Of a stretch of 64,000 nt of DNA, positions 51,818 through 61,576 are shown one piece after another (within the stretch, counting starts at the first letter, position 1; each line of letters starts with the position of its first letter). Source of the DNA: Biostraticola tofi (GTDB taxonomy: Bacteria; Pseudomonadota; Gammaproteobacteria; Enterobacterales; Enterobacteriaceae); the NCBI RefSeq assembly GCF_004343195.1, contig NZ_SMCR01000009.1:1-64000 (forward strand), written 5' to 3'. A program made the position numbers and the translations under genes. The notes beneath the pieces were generated by a model, which was not told the origin of the DNA, ran no database searches, and saw nothing but the letters and a program-made list of their open reading frames with translations.

Positions 51818-52735
51818 ATGTTTGAATTCCTGAGTTCCAAATATCGTTATATTACTTCCCGACATAATATTCCTTATCACCATCAGCACGCCATTACGGA
51901 CGGCGGTAATGCAGTGACATCGGTAGTTATACCCTGTACCGGCGAGGACTACTGTGAAGAAGCACTGCTCAGTGCAACTTTTGCCGCACGGTTTGCGCCC
52001 GCGATCCAGGAAATCGTCATCGTTACCGATCAAGGGCCGAATAAATTCCCCTCCCTGCCGCCGAAAACCCGCGTGGTGACACTACGGGTAGATACGCGGG
52101 AAGAACCTTATCAATACAAACAGATATACCGCAGCCGGCTTATCAAGATGCAGGCCCCGCTTCAGGCGCTTACCGACGGTATACTGATGATAGATTCAGA
52201 TTTGAATTTGCTGCAGATGCCGGAAATATGTCTGCGGGATAATCACATTTACGCCAGTTTCAGGCAGGGTAAAATGATCAATAAACTGGATGGCGTGCCA
52301 AAAAGTCGTATCCCAGCCTATTATCGGGACGCTGTCAGGCCTCAGTTGGTTGATCACGTCAATGGCGCATTCCTGGCGGCGACCCGCAAGACTTGGCAAC
52401 TCATGTGTCCGGTATGGATTGCATTTTTTATCGATACCTGGTCGCAGATGGCCGACGATCAGCCGCCCACGGATCAATTACCGCTCGGTGCCATGCTTGA
52501 TACCCTGGATATCAGGACCGTTAATCTGGGTGACTGGATGAACTGGCCGGTTTCAAAAAAAATCGGCGGTCATCCGGCGGTCATTCCCTCACAGGTAGTC
52601 GGCGCTCATGGCGGCTTCCCGTTATCAGAATGGCAAAAATATCTCGCGTCGCCCCGCGCGCCCCTGCTATTCAAAGCGCAGGACTATACGCGCAAGGTAC
52701 GGTATCTAACTGATAAAGAAAAGCTTTCACAGTGA
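51818..52735 (+). CDS. Unassigned DxD protein of the LPS cluster
   Basis: 305 residues that I cannot assign to a named family. VTSVVIPCTGEDYCEEALLSA near the start and MIDSDLN (a DxD motif, about residue 128) with a later HVNGAFLAATRKTW suggest a GT-A fold nucleotide-sugar transferase, or a protein that reads such sugars. No signal peptide or membrane helix is seen. AGAGG precedes ATG 51818. It is probably cotranscribed with the GT4 gene 8 bases upstream and ends in a terminator that overlaps its stop, so the pair forms a unit separate from hldD. Confidence 0.75.
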   Translation: MFEFLSSKYRYITSRHNIPYHHQHAITDGGNAVTSVVIPCTGEDYCEEALLSATFAARFAPAIQEIVIVTDQGPNKFPSLPPKTRVVTLRVDTREEPYQYKQIYRSRLIKMQAPLQALTDGILMIDSDLNLLQMPEICLRDNHIYASFRQGKMINKLDGVPKSRIPAYYRDAVRPQLVDHVNGAFLAATRKTWQLMCPVWIAFFIDTWSQMADDQPPTDQLPLGAMLDTLDIRTVNLGDWMNWPVSKKIGGHPAVIPSQVVGAHGGFPLSEWQKYLASPRAPLLFKAQDYTRKVRYLTDKEKLSQ

Positions 52736-52763
52736 CATTTTATACTCGGTCACTGTTTTTTTT
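52729..52763 (+). terminator. Terminator overlapping the 51818 gene stop
   Basis: ACAGTGAC (52729-52736) pairs with GTCACTGT (52749-52756), followed by eight T's. The left arm contains the last codon and stop of the upstream gene. Confidence 0.87.
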
Positions 52764-52882
52764 CTCATTTCCCTGCTGCGGATATTCATCCCATGGATAC
52801 TAAGGCTACAGAGTAAATGCTATGATAGAGCCATAGAGGGGCCGGCGCAGTGCCAGCTTCATCACGATCTTAAGGGCAGCCC

Positions 52883-53815
52883 ATGATAGTGGTCACCGGT
52901 GGCGCCGGTTTTATCGGCAGTAATATCGTCAAATCTCTGAATAATATAGGGTACCGTGATATTTTGGTGGTAGACAATCTGAAGGATGGCACCAAATATG
53001 CCAATCTGGTGGATTTGAATATCGCAGACTATATGGATAAAGAGGATTTTATCGCCAGCGTTGTCGCTGGCGATGACTTCGGCGATATCGACGCAGTATT
53101 CCATGAAGGTGCCTGCTCCTCTACCACCGAGTGGGACGGGAAATACATGATGGATAACAACTATCAGTATTCAAAGGAATTGCTGCATTTTTGCCTTGAG
53201 CGTTCAATTCCTTTCCTGTACGCATCTTCAGCCGCAACCTATGGCGGACGTACAGAGAATTTTATCGAAGACCGTCAATACGAGCAGCCGCTTAACGTAT
53301 ATGGCTATTCGAAATTCCTGTTCGATCATTACGTACGTACCCTGCTGCCCCAGGCCGAGTCACAAATCTGCGGCTTTCGCTACTTCAATGTCTATGGTCC
53401 CCGTGAAGGACATAAAGGCAGCATGGCGAGCGTTGCCTTTCATTTGAATAACCAGATCAATCAAGGTGAGAATCCCAAGCTGTTTTCCGGCAGCGAAGGC
53501 TTTAAAAGAGACTTCGTGTACGTGGAAGATGTCGCCGATGTAAACGTGTGGTTCTGGAAAAACAACGTTTCCGGCATTTTCAACTGCGGAACCGGCCGGG
53601 CGGAATCTTTCCAGGCTGTCGCTGACGCGGTGCTGGATTACCACAAAAAAGGCCAGGTGGAATATATCGAATTCCCAGAGAAGCTGAAGGGTCGCTACCA
53701 GGCTTATACCCAGGCGGATATGACTCAACTGCGCGCCGCCGGTTATGACAAGCCGTTTAAAACGGTAGCGGAAGGCGTATCTGCCTACCTGACCTGGCTT
53801 AACACCCCGCGTTAA
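52883..53815 (+). CDS. hldD: ADP-L-glycero-D-manno-heptose-6-epimerase HldD
   Basis: Final step in making the ADP-heptose donor for the LPS inner core. 310 residues, equal to E. coli. Short-chain dehydrogenase fold: GGAGFIGSN (NADP loop), the catalytic YGYSK (Tyr/Lys about 140/144) and [17 protein letters not shown]. It opens the hldD-waaF-waaC operon, after a 147-bp gap that holds the upstream terminator and a TATGAT-like -10 element near 52821. Confidence 0.97.
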   Translation: MIVVTGGAGFIGSNIVKSLNNIGYRDILVVDNLKDGTKYANLVDLNIADYMDKEDFIASVVAGDDFGDIDAVFHEGACSSTTEWDGKYMMDNNYQYSKELLHFCLERSIPFLYASSAATYGGRTENFIEDRQYEQPLNVYGYSKFLFDHYVRTLLPQAESQICGFRYFNVYGPREGHKGSMASVAFHLNNQINQGENPKLFSGSEGFKRDFVYVEDVADVNVWFWKNNVSGIFNCGTGRAESFQAVADAVLDYHKKGQVEYIEFPEKLKGRYQAYTQADMTQLRAAGYDKPFKTVAEGVSAYLTWLNTPR

Positions 53816-53842
53816 GGCTGGGTGATGAAAGGACTCGGCGGC

Positions 53843-54892
53843 ATGAAAATACTGGTGATAGGGCCATCGTGGGTAGGCGATATGATGATGTCGCAAAGCC
53901 TGTATCGCGCCGTCAAGCAAAGGCACCCCAATGCGCAAATCGATGTTATGGCCCCTGCCTGGTGCCGACCACTGCTGAATCGGATGCCCGAGGTCAATCG
54001 GCCACTGTCAATGCCGTTAGGCCACGGCGCACTGGCGCTGGGCCAGCGGCGCAGCCTCGGTCAGTCGCTTAAGGATACTGGCTACCAGCAGGCGCTGGTG
54101 CTGCCCAATTCCTTCAAATCAGCACTCATTCCCTTTTTTGCCGGTATCCCTCTGCGTACCGGCTGGCGTGGTGAAATGCGTTATGGGCTGCTTAACGATC
54201 TGCGGGTTCTGGATAAAGCGGCTTTTCCGCTGATGGTGCAGCGTTATGCCGCTCTTGCCTATCCCGGCACGGCGATAAAATCTGCCGCCGACCTGCCTGA
54301 GCCGCTGCCGTGGCCAAGGCTTGAAGTGTCAGCCGATGAAATCCCCGCCACCCAGCAGGCGTTCAATCTGCAGCCCCAGCGGCCGCTTATCGGGTTTTGT
54401 CCGGGCGCGGAATTCGGCCCGGCCAAACGCTGGCCGCATTATCACTATGCCGACCTGGCTAAAATGCTGATTGATCGTGGTTATCAGGTGTTATTGTTCG
54501 GATCGGCCAAGGATCATCCTACCGGTGAGGAGATCCAGTCACAGTTAACGTCCGACGAAAAACAGTTCTGCCATAACCTCGCAGGCCAGACCGCGCTCGA
54601 ACAGGCTGTCGTACTGTTAGCCGCCTGTGCCGCCGTGGTCAGCAATGACTCGGGCCTGATGCATATCGCCGCCGCCCTTGGGCGACCGTTAGTGGCGCTT
54701 TATGGGCCCAGCAGCCCCGATTTCACCCCACCGCTATCCCATCAGGCCAAAGTCATCAGATTGATTACCGGCTATCACAAGATCCGTAAAGGGGATGCGG
54801 CCCAAGGATATCACCAGAGCCTGATAGATATTCAGCCTGCGCAAGTCATCAACGAACTGGATAGCATGCTAGCCGGATTAAAGGATAACTGA
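53843..54892 (+). CDS. waaF: ADP-heptose:LPS heptosyltransferase II WaaF
   Basis: Adds the second heptose to the LPS inner core. The start at 53843 (MKILVIGPSWVGDMMMSQSLY) gives 349 residues, the usual size; an ATG 21 bases upstream is not supported. GT9 motifs: the acidic WVGDMMMSQSL near the N-terminus, FCPGAEFGPAKRWP in the middle and SNDSGLMHIAAALGRPLVALYGPSSP. The stop overlaps the waaC start by one base (TGATG). Confidence 0.97.
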   Translation: MKILVIGPSWVGDMMMSQSLYRAVKQRHPNAQIDVMAPAWCRPLLNRMPEVNRPLSMPLGHGALALGQRRSLGQSLKDTGYQQALVLPNSFKSALIPFFAGIPLRTGWRGEMRYGLLNDLRVLDKAAFPLMVQRYAALAYPGTAIKSAADLPEPLPWPRLEVSADEIPATQQAFNLQPQRPLIGFCPGAEFGPAKRWPHYHYADLAKMLIDRGYQVLLFGSAKDHPTGEEIQSQLTSDEKQFCHNLAGQTALEQAVVLLAACAAVVSNDSGLMHIAAALGRPLVALYGPSSPDFTPPLSHQAKVIRLITGYHKIRKGDAAQGYHQSLIDIQPAQVINELDSMLAGLKDN

Positions 54893-55863
54893 TGCAGGTT
54901 TTAATCGTCAAAACATCGTCGATGGGGGATGTCCTGCATACGCTGCCGGCGTTGACGGATGCTATGCATGCGCTGCCGGGTGTTCTTTTTGATTGGGTGG
55001 TAGAAGAAAATTTCGCTGAGATACCTTCCTGGCACCGCGCGGTCGACAGAGTCATACCGGTCGCGATTCGCCGCTGGCGTAAAAACTGGTTTGGCAGCAC
55101 GGTCCGTCAAGAACGTTGCGACTTCAAGCGTGACCTGCAGCTACGCCGCTATGATGCCGTTATCGATGCCCAGGGGCTGATTAAAAGTGCCGCGCTGGTA
55201 ACCCGGGCTGCTAAAGGCACCAAACACGGCCTCGATTGTAAAAGCGCCCGGGAACCTTTTGCCAGTTGGTTCTATAATCAACGCCATGAAATCGGCAAGC
55301 AGCAGCATGCCGTTGAACGCATCCGTCAATTGTTTGCGCAAAGCCTTGGCTATTCGCTGCCGCCGTCCAAAGGCGACTATGCGATTGCCCAGCACTTTAC
55401 CGGCCAGGCCGCTGTGGACACTGAGCCACCTTATCTGGTATTGCTGCACTCGACCACCCGCGACGAGAAGCACTGGCCTGAAACACACTGGCAAGAACTG
55501 CTAGGATTACTGGCTGCTACCGGCTTAGGGGTCAAGCTTCTCTGGGGTTCCCCGCATGAGTATCAGCGCGCCTGCCGAATTTCAGAAAATTACCCTTTTG
55601 CCGAGGTACTGCCCAGGCTTAAGCTAAGTGAAGTGGCATCAGTGCTGGCCGGGGCACAAGCAGTGGTTTCGGTGGATACCGGCCTCAGTCATCTGACGGC
55701 TGCACTGGACCGACCCAATGTCACGCTGTATGGCCCCACTGACCCCGGCTTAATCGGCGGTTATGGCCGGAACCAGCATGTTGTGCAGGCGGACAATAAA
55801 AAGATGGATAACCTGTCGGCATCACGTGTTTACCAAGAACTTGGCCCCCTGTTGTCGCGCTGA
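54892..55863 (+). CDS. waaC: ADP-heptose:LPS heptosyltransferase I WaaC
   Basis: Adds the first heptose to Kdo2-lipid A. 323 residues. VLIVKTSSMGDVLHTLPALTDA includes the catalytic Asp of the family (Asp13). VIDAQGLIKSA, LLHSTTRDEKHWPE and VSVDTGLSHLTAALDRPN are conserved with E. coli. Translationally coupled to waaF. Confidence 0.97.
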   Translation: MQVLIVKTSSMGDVLHTLPALTDAMHALPGVLFDWVVEENFAEIPSWHRAVDRVIPVAIRRWRKNWFGSTVRQERCDFKRDLQLRRYDAVIDAQGLIKSAALVTRAAKGTKHGLDCKSAREPFASWFYNQRHEIGKQQHAVERIRQLFAQSLGYSLPPSKGDYAIAQHFTGQAAVDTEPPYLVLLHSTTRDEKHWPETHWQELLGLLAATGLGVKLLWGSPHEYQRACRISENYPFAEVLPRLKLSEVASVLAGAQAVVSVDTGLSHLTAALDRPNVTLYGPTDPGLIGGYGRNQHVVQADNKKMDNLSASRVYQELGPLLSR

Positions 55864-55883
55864 GCGATCGGACTTTCCTTCTG

Positions 55884-56975
55884 ATGAGCTATGTGATTTT
55901 GTTTATTTTTTTACTGCCGCTAAAAGGGTTGATGAAGTGTTTTCATAAACCCACCGGCAGGAATCTGGTGATACAAACGGCCAAGATCGGCGATTTTATC
56001 AATATCACGCCGCTATTGAGACACCTGAAAACATCGGATGTGTTGATAAGCGCTTCGTTAAAAGCACTGGCGACCCGGGATGATACCATCGATGATATTT
56101 TTTACATTGAACAGCATAAATCCGGGCTGCTGAAAAAAATTCGGCTGGCGTTTAAACTGTTGAACCGCTACAGCAATGTCTATCTGCTGCATCCAAACAG
56201 CACCAACCTGTTTTTTGCTGCGATCTGTAATGCAGAAAACAAGCAGTTCCTCAGCGTTTATACCCGCAAATGGTACCAGGGTATTTTTTATCTTACCGCC
56301 TCAGGCCGCATCGATCATCGCCGTGACACATTATCGCTTGAAGATTATCTCAAACTGGCCGACAGGCGGCTAACCCGGGACAGTGAACCTAAGCACGCCA
56401 CTTCACCGTTGTGGAAGGCTGAGCGAGTAGACGCATTGATCCCCGCATCGGATAAACTCAAGATTGGCATCAGCATATCAGCCGGTAATAAAGCCAAGAC
56501 AGTGCCAGCGGCGATATGGGCGCACATCATCAGTCGGCTGGACTCGTTGCCATGCGTTTTTTACGTCTTCGGTCCCAAGAACGAACAACCCTACCTGGAC
56601 GCTCTGTTGCAGCATATGGCAGACAACCACAGAATCACCAGCCTGATTGGTAAGCTAGCACTTGAAGAAGTGCCCTATGCCATTTCGCGGATGGATTGCT
56701 ACATGGCATCGGACTCCGGCAATATTTATATTGCCAACGCCCAGCAGGTCCCTGTCGTATGCTTTGCCGGCCCCTGCTGCATGGAAGAGCAACGCCCGCT
56801 TGGCGAAGCGCTGATTATTCGCCCCCAAAGCATAGCACCGTCATCATTCGTATTTTCAGCCCCGTATCGATTCGAACACACCCCTGAAGAACTCTTTTCG
56901 TTATCCACTGACGATTTCGAAAATATTTCCGATTTTGTTACTAAACTTAGTAACAGGGCGGTGAGCAATGGATAG
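55884..56975 (+). CDS. GT9 heptosyltransferase-like protein
   Basis: 363-residue GT9-family protein, probably an outer-core or accessory sugar transferase. A hydrophobic N-terminal segment (MSYVILFIFLLPLKG) is unusual for the family and could be a membrane anchor. Then LVIQTAKIGDFINITPLL corresponds to the heptosyltransferase acceptor motif. The donor motif is altered: ASDSGNIYIANAQQVPVV has Tyr where WaaC, WaaF and WaaQ have His. It starts 20 bases after waaC and overlaps the next gene by 8. Composition is A+T-richer than waaFC. Specificity unknown. Confidence 0.82.
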   Translation: MSYVILFIFLLPLKGLMKCFHKPTGRNLVIQTAKIGDFINITPLLRHLKTSDVLISASLKALATRDDTIDDIFYIEQHKSGLLKKIRLAFKLLNRYSNVYLLHPNSTNLFFAAICNAENKQFLSVYTRKWYQGIFYLTASGRIDHRRDTLSLEDYLKLADRRLTRDSEPKHATSPLWKAERVDALIPASDKLKIGISISAGNKAKTVPAAIWAHIISRLDSLPCVFYVFGPKNEQPYLDALLQHMADNHRITSLIGKLALEEVPYAISRMDCYMASDSGNIYIANAQQVPVVCFAGPCCMEEQRPLGEALIIRPQSIAPSSFVFSAPYRFEHTPEELFSLSTDDFENISDFVTKLSNRAVSNG

Positions 56976-57975
56976 TAAGCATTTGACCCACATGATTGAG
57001 CGCCATGAAACGGTAGTGGATACGTTACAGGTTGCACCTGAACATGTTTGCCATATCGCATTCGGCATCGATAACACCTATGCACGCGGCATGGGTATTA
57101 CGCTATTCTCGCTACTGGAAAATAACCCCGGCATCTCGTTCCATATCCATTTATTCACCACCGGTCTTAATGACAGCAACCGTAAAAAATTGCTCACATT
57201 AACCGCACGTCGTTCCATCGCGCTGAGTTTTCACATTTATAACAGCAGCTATTTTGATCGGATGCCCAGCACCGGACGCTACGCTAAAACGATCTATTAT
57301 CGGTTGTTTATGCCCTTGCTGCTCAGGGAAATGACTTCGCGGTTTATTTATCTGGATGCAGATATTCTGTGTGTCGGCAGTATAGAACCCCTACTGGCCC
57401 TGGCATTTGACGATAAAACGATTTGCGCTGTAAACGATAACAAGCATGCAAGAAATCGTCTTTGCTCGGAGCTGAACCTTGCCAGCGGTAATTATTTTAA
57501 TTCTGGCTTTCTCTATATCAATATCCCGCAATGGCTTGAAAGAAACACCACTGAGCGATTGATCTCAACCCTCGAAGCCAAAGGGGACAGCTTCCGTTTC
57601 CCGGATCAGGATGTACTGAACCTGGTGCTGGAAAATGAAGTCAGACTACTGCCGAAAAAATACAACTTTATCTACGATATCATTGCCAAAAAAGTTAACT
57701 ACCGCCCTGATATACCTGAAGATACTGTCCTGATCCATTTTACCGGTAAATGCAAGCCGTGGCATCTGTGGGCATCAAGCCCGCTGGCCGATCTGTATTA
57801 TTCATACTATCAGCGAACCCCATGGCAAACACAGCCATTGGATACGCCGGTAAGGCATAAAGAGATGAAGCGATATGCTTATGTATTATGGTTTCAAAAA
57901 CGTTATTCCTACAGCCTGCTCTGGTTGATGAAATATATAAAAAATAAATTTTTCCACGCCGGTGCCGCAAAATGA
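56968..57975 (+). CDS. GT8 family LPS glycosyltransferase (WaaO/WaaJ-like)
   Basis: 335-residue retaining alpha-glycosyltransferase of the family that includes the E. coli core enzymes WaaO and WaaJ. HIAFGIDNTYARGMGITLFSLLENN is the N-terminal nucleotide motif. YLDADIL is the metal-binding DxD (about 126-128). YFNSGFLYINI and the C-terminal HFTGKCKPWH complete the GT8 signature. It likely adds an outer-core hexose; which sugar cannot be told. Overlaps its neighbours on both sides (8 and 4 bp), so the run is tightly coupled. Confidence 0.88.
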   Translation: MDSKHLTHMIERHETVVDTLQVAPEHVCHIAFGIDNTYARGMGITLFSLLENNPGISFHIHLFTTGLNDSNRKKLLTLTARRSIALSFHIYNSSYFDRMPSTGRYAKTIYYRLFMPLLLREMTSRFIYLDADILCVGSIEPLLALAFDDKTICAVNDNKHARNRLCSELNLASGNYFNSGFLYINIPQWLERNTTERLISTLEAKGDSFRFPDQDVLNLVLENEVRLLPKKYNFIYDIIAKKVNYRPDIPEDTVLIHFTGKCKPWHLWASSPLADLYYSYYQRTPWQTQPLDTPVRHKEMKRYAYVLWFQKRYSYSLLWLMKYIKNKFFHAGAAK

Positions 57976-59267
57976 TTTGTTGGTCAAATTCGTCCCGTCT
58001 GAGCGGGATAGACAAACTCATCCCTTTGATTTATATGTTTTTTTCAAGTATATCCATTGCTTTTTTTCTCTATTCAGGCGAAGTAAGTCGTAACGCGTTT
58101 TATATCCTCACCTATATCAGCATCATTTATTTTTGCTATTGGGTGTTCAAGATCGATAAGAAAATGCATCTGTATCTGCTGCCGACGCTGGTTTTTCTTC
58201 TCGGTGCCAGCAAACTGGTTTGGCTGCTGCTGACCAGCAGCCCTGAATTCCCACTGGTGGCTCACCATTATCAAATCAGCGGCAAACGCATGGTACTGGG
58301 CTATTTTGTCCTCTATTGTATCCAGCGTAATCTTAGCCAGTGGCGTATCAGCTTTAAAGCGGCATCGATCGCCAGCTATATCCTTTTTGTCCTGCTGATA
58401 ATGATATCAGTCACTAATGCCGTGCTTTATCTCAAGACCGGGGAACGCGTTAAAGTCAACAGCGATGCCGCCACCTCAGGCGCCTATATGTTTGTGTTGT
58501 TCTCGATGCTGACGATATACTGCCTGCGCCGTTTTACTCCGAAGTTATATCGACCACTTTGCCTGGCTGCACTGATACTATCGGTTATCAATCTGCTGGC
58601 AACGGAGACCCGCTCTGCACTGTTATTTTATGGTTTGTTCATTATTTTCTGTCTGGTTCATGATCTATTTTACGGTAAAAAAGCGCATAAAAAACTGTTT
58701 GCCGCGATCATTTTGACTACAGTTGCTTTTGCTCTTTTCTTGGCCAAGCCTTATTATAATCCGGCCCTGGAAAGGATGGATGCGATACAGCAGGAAGTAA
58801 CGCTGTACACCCAGGGCCAGAATAATTCCTCAGTGGGCGCACGCCTAAGCCTGTGGAAATCGGCGTGGTACAGTTTCAAACACCATCCATTGGGACAATC
58901 GGTTGACAGTCGCAATGCGCTGGCAACCCGCTATATCGTGCAACATGAAAACAGTAACCAGGAAGCGTTGAATAACATCCAGTTTCATACTCATAACGAC
59001 CTGCTGGATACATTATCTCTACAGGGTATTTTTGGCGGTATTATCATGCTGGCCTTTTTTATCGCTCTATTGCTTTGGCCGTTTAAAATGTTCCCCGGCA
59101 GCCAGGCATTTCTACTTCTGTCACTGCCGGTCGTTTTCTTCAGTCAGGGAGACTGCCAATTTTATAATCGTGAATCGCCCTATTTAATGATTCTTGTTTT
59201 AGGCTTTTTGATGATGTTACGATTGGTCGATGTGCCTAAATCGCGCGCGGAAACATTGCCGGATTAA
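57972..59267 (+). CDS. waaL: O-antigen ligase WaaL-like membrane protein
   Basis: 431-residue polytopic inner-membrane protein with about eleven hydrophobic helices. A large periplasmic loop contains SVGARLSLWKSAWYSFKHHPLG and FHTHNDLLDTLSLQGIFGG, the motifs of the Wzy_C/WaaL superfamily. In WaaL the His of this second motif and an Arg of the first are needed to join O-antigen to the core. The place among core transferases supports ligase over O-antigen polymerase. It overlaps the GT8 gene by 4 bases (ATGA). Ligase specificity is fast-evolving. Confidence 0.85.
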   Translation: MICWSNSSRLSGIDKLIPLIYMFFSSISIAFFLYSGEVSRNAFYILTYISIIYFCYWVFKIDKKMHLYLLPTLVFLLGASKLVWLLLTSSPEFPLVAHHYQISGKRMVLGYFVLYCIQRNLSQWRISFKAASIASYILFVLLIMISVTNAVLYLKTGERVKVNSDAATSGAYMFVLFSMLTIYCLRRFTPKLYRPLCLAALILSVINLLATETRSALLFYGLFIIFCLVHDLFYGKKAHKKLFAAIILTTVAFALFLAKPYYNPALERMDAIQQEVTLYTQGQNNSSVGARLSLWKSAWYSFKHHPLGQSVDSRNALATRYIVQHENSNQEALNNIQFHTHNDLLDTLSLQGIFGGIIMLAFFIALLLWPFKMFPGSQAFLLLSLPVVFFSQGDCQFYNRESPYLMILVLGFLMMLRLVDVPKSRAETLPD

Positions 59268-59333
59268 CGTTATGCCCATCGTATTTTTTAACATATCTGA
59301 ACAAAAGCAGGCTGAAGCCGGAATAAACCGATC

Positions 59334-60338
59334 ATGACTCATCAGAATCCCCCTAGTCCGGATGTAAAGCTCAGCGTAATTACTCCTCTCTATAATGCTG
59401 GCGAAATGTTCGACAAATTCATGACGTCATTGCTTGATCAGACGCTGAAAGAAATTGAAATCATCATCGTTAACGATGGCTCTACTGACGGGTCAGACAT
59501 TCGAGCCCAACATTATGCAGACAGCTATCACAATATCAGGGTGATCCATCAGCAGAATGGCGGGGTTTCCCGCGCGCGCAATGCAGGCATGGCCATAGCA
59601 CAGGGCAGATATGTCACCTTCCCTGATGCTGACGACACCCTATATCCAAAGCTCTACCAAACGCTAATGGAGATGGCTGAAAAAGACAATCTTGATGTCG
59701 CACAGTGCAATGCCGAACGTTATTTTCTGGGATCACAGCGGATTAAAACGCTTATACCTATCGATAGGCTGTCTTCCACTGAGATACTAGATGGCCCGAC
59801 ATGGCTGCATAAAGCGCTGTCGACCAAACGCTATCTGCATGTGGTATGGCTCGGTATATATCGGCATGATTTGATAAAACAGTGCGGCCTGTCTTTTGAG
59901 CCTGGCCTGCATCATCAGGATATTCCCTGGACCACTGAACTGATGTTCAATGCAGCCCGTGTCCGCTATACCCAGGAAGTCTTGTACCGTTACTATATAC
60001 ACGATCAATCGATAAGCAACCGTACCCGGACCGGCATCAAAAATGTCGAGTACCAGCGTCACTATATCCGCATAGCCCAGCTGCTAGAGAACATTAATCA
60101 ACGTTATTGTACGAAAATAAAAATGTATCCCGAGTTCCGGATCCAGGTCACTCATGAGGCATTATCTATTTGCCACTCCATCAGACGTGAGCCTGATCCG
60201 GTAGCTCGTCAGATGATGCTCAATGATATTTTCAGTAGCGGCACGCATAAACGAATGATGCGCAATGCACGGGGCGTTCGTCAATGGTATCAATTACTCC
60301 TTTGGCTGCGTCGGATTTATGTCTGGCGTAAGCGTTGA
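59334..60338 (+). CDS. GT2 family glycosyltransferase
   Basis: 334-residue inverting transferase with GT-A fold. N-terminal LSVITPLYNAGEMFDKFMTSLLDQTL and VNDGSTDGS are the nucleotide-binding motifs; TFPDADDTLYPK holds the DxD. The later HHQDIPWTTELMFNA carries an acidic residue that could be the base. Similar proteins modify LPS core or O-antigen sugars; no closer assignment can be made. A 66-bp gap separates it from waaL and a 161-bp gap follows it. Confidence 0.85.
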   Translation: MTHQNPPSPDVKLSVITPLYNAGEMFDKFMTSLLDQTLKEIEIIIVNDGSTDGSDIRAQHYADSYHNIRVIHQQNGGVSRARNAGMAIAQGRYVTFPDADDTLYPKLYQTLMEMAEKDNLDVAQCNAERYFLGSQRIKTLIPIDRLSSTEILDGPTWLHKALSTKRYLHVVWLGIYRHDLIKQCGLSFEPGLHHQDIPWTTELMFNAARVRYTQEVLYRYYIHDQSISNRTRTGIKNVEYQRHYIRIAQLLENINQRYCTKIKMYPEFRIQVTHEALSICHSIRREPDPVARQMMLNDIFSSGTHKRMMRNARGVRQWYQLLLWLRRIYVWRKR

Positions 60339-60499
60339 ATTTAAGATTAGAATCGCTGTCTGATTATTCGGATTCGATCTTGAAGTGATGGACTGCCTGA
60401 ACAGGCCGGTTGTGAAATTACCTTTTTTCTATCACGGGCAATTTTCCGCCTCTTCTTCATGCCATCATCATAATGTGTTTTTTACAGGTTCGCGCCACC

Positions 60500-61576
60500 A
60501 TGCCAATGCGTCATGCCGATTTATCCGTAGCTCCGAAAAGAATTCTGATCATTAAACTTCGTCATCATGGCGATATGCTATTAACCACTCCGGTAATTAA
60601 TAATCTTCGCCACCACTATCCGGATTGTGAAATAGACATTTTGCTTTACAAGGAAACCGAAGCTATCCTGCGCGCCCACCCGGCGATCTCGGTAATACAT
60701 GCCATTGATCGCGCATGGAAGAAACAAGGCTTCGTTTTCCACCTAAAGCAGGAACTGGGACTGATAAAAGCCATCCGCCGCCGCCGTTATGATATCGTTA
60801 TCAACCTTGCTGACCAATGGCGCAGTGCGATAATTACCTGGGCCAGCGGTGCGCCATGCCGTATCGGGTATGCCTTCAGTAAACGCCGTTCTGCTGTATG
60901 GCGCCAGGCACATACCCACTTGGTGCCGACAGATAACTTCGGTCAACTGCACACCGTTGAGCAAAACCTCGCTATTCTCGCACCGCTTAACCTCGCAATC
61001 GACAATGATCGGACCTCGATGCATTACTCACCGTCCGACGACCGCGTGGGCCGGGAAAAGCTGGCCGCGGCCGGGGTCACCGGCGCGTACATCGTCATTC
61101 AGCCCACCTCGCGCTGGCGCTATAAATGCTGGGATGATGCAAAGGTGGCTGCGCTGATCGACGGTCTGGGCGAGTATAATCTCTCTATTGTGCTCACTGC
61201 CGCGCCTGACAAGAAGGAGCGGCAAATGATTGACCATATCCAATCGCTCAGCATCGGGTCGGACGCAGTGTCTCTGGCCGGCGAATTGACGCTGCCCCAA
61301 TTGGCGGCGGTTATCGACCATGCCCGATTGTTCATCGGCGTTGACTCGGCTCCCATGCATATGGCGGCAGCACTAGATACACCCTGTATCGCATTATTCG
61401 GGCCTACCAAACTGCAGCATTGGCGCCCATGGAATGAAAACAGTACCGTCATCTGGGCGGGTGATTTCGCCGCGCTCCCCAGGCCCGACACCATTGATAC
61501 CAATACCCATGAGCGCTACCTGAGTGCCATACCGGTTGAAAGTGTATTACAGGCTGCCAAGAGTTACCTGACATGA
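60500..61576 (+). CDS. waaQ: LPS heptosyltransferase III WaaQ
   Basis: Adds the branching heptose III to HepII of the inner core. About 358 residues from ATG 60500; the frame also has ATGs at 60473 and 60506 and no strong ribosome site. RILIIKLRHHGDMLLTTPVINNL is the typical WaaQ acceptor motif; VINLADQWRSAI, VIQPTSRWRYKCW and IGVDSAPMHMAAALDTP are near-identical in type to E. coli. It overlaps the next gene by 4 bases (ATGA). No ops/JUMPstart element (GGCGGTAG) is seen in the 161 bases upstream. Confidence 0.94.
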   Translation: MPMRHADLSVAPKRILIIKLRHHGDMLLTTPVINNLRHHYPDCEIDILLYKETEAILRAHPAISVIHAIDRAWKKQGFVFHLKQELGLIKAIRRRRYDIVINLADQWRSAIITWASGAPCRIGYAFSKRRSAVWRQAHTHLVPTDNFGQLHTVEQNLAILAPLNLAIDNDRTSMHYSPSDDRVGREKLAAAGVTGAYIVIQPTSRWRYKCWDDAKVAALIDGLGEYNLSIVLTAAPDKKERQMIDHIQSLSIGSDAVSLAGELTLPQLAAVIDHARLFIGVDSAPMHMAAALDTPCIALFGPTKLQHWRPWNENSTVIWAGDFAALPRPDTIDTNTHERYLSAIPVESVLQAAKSYLT

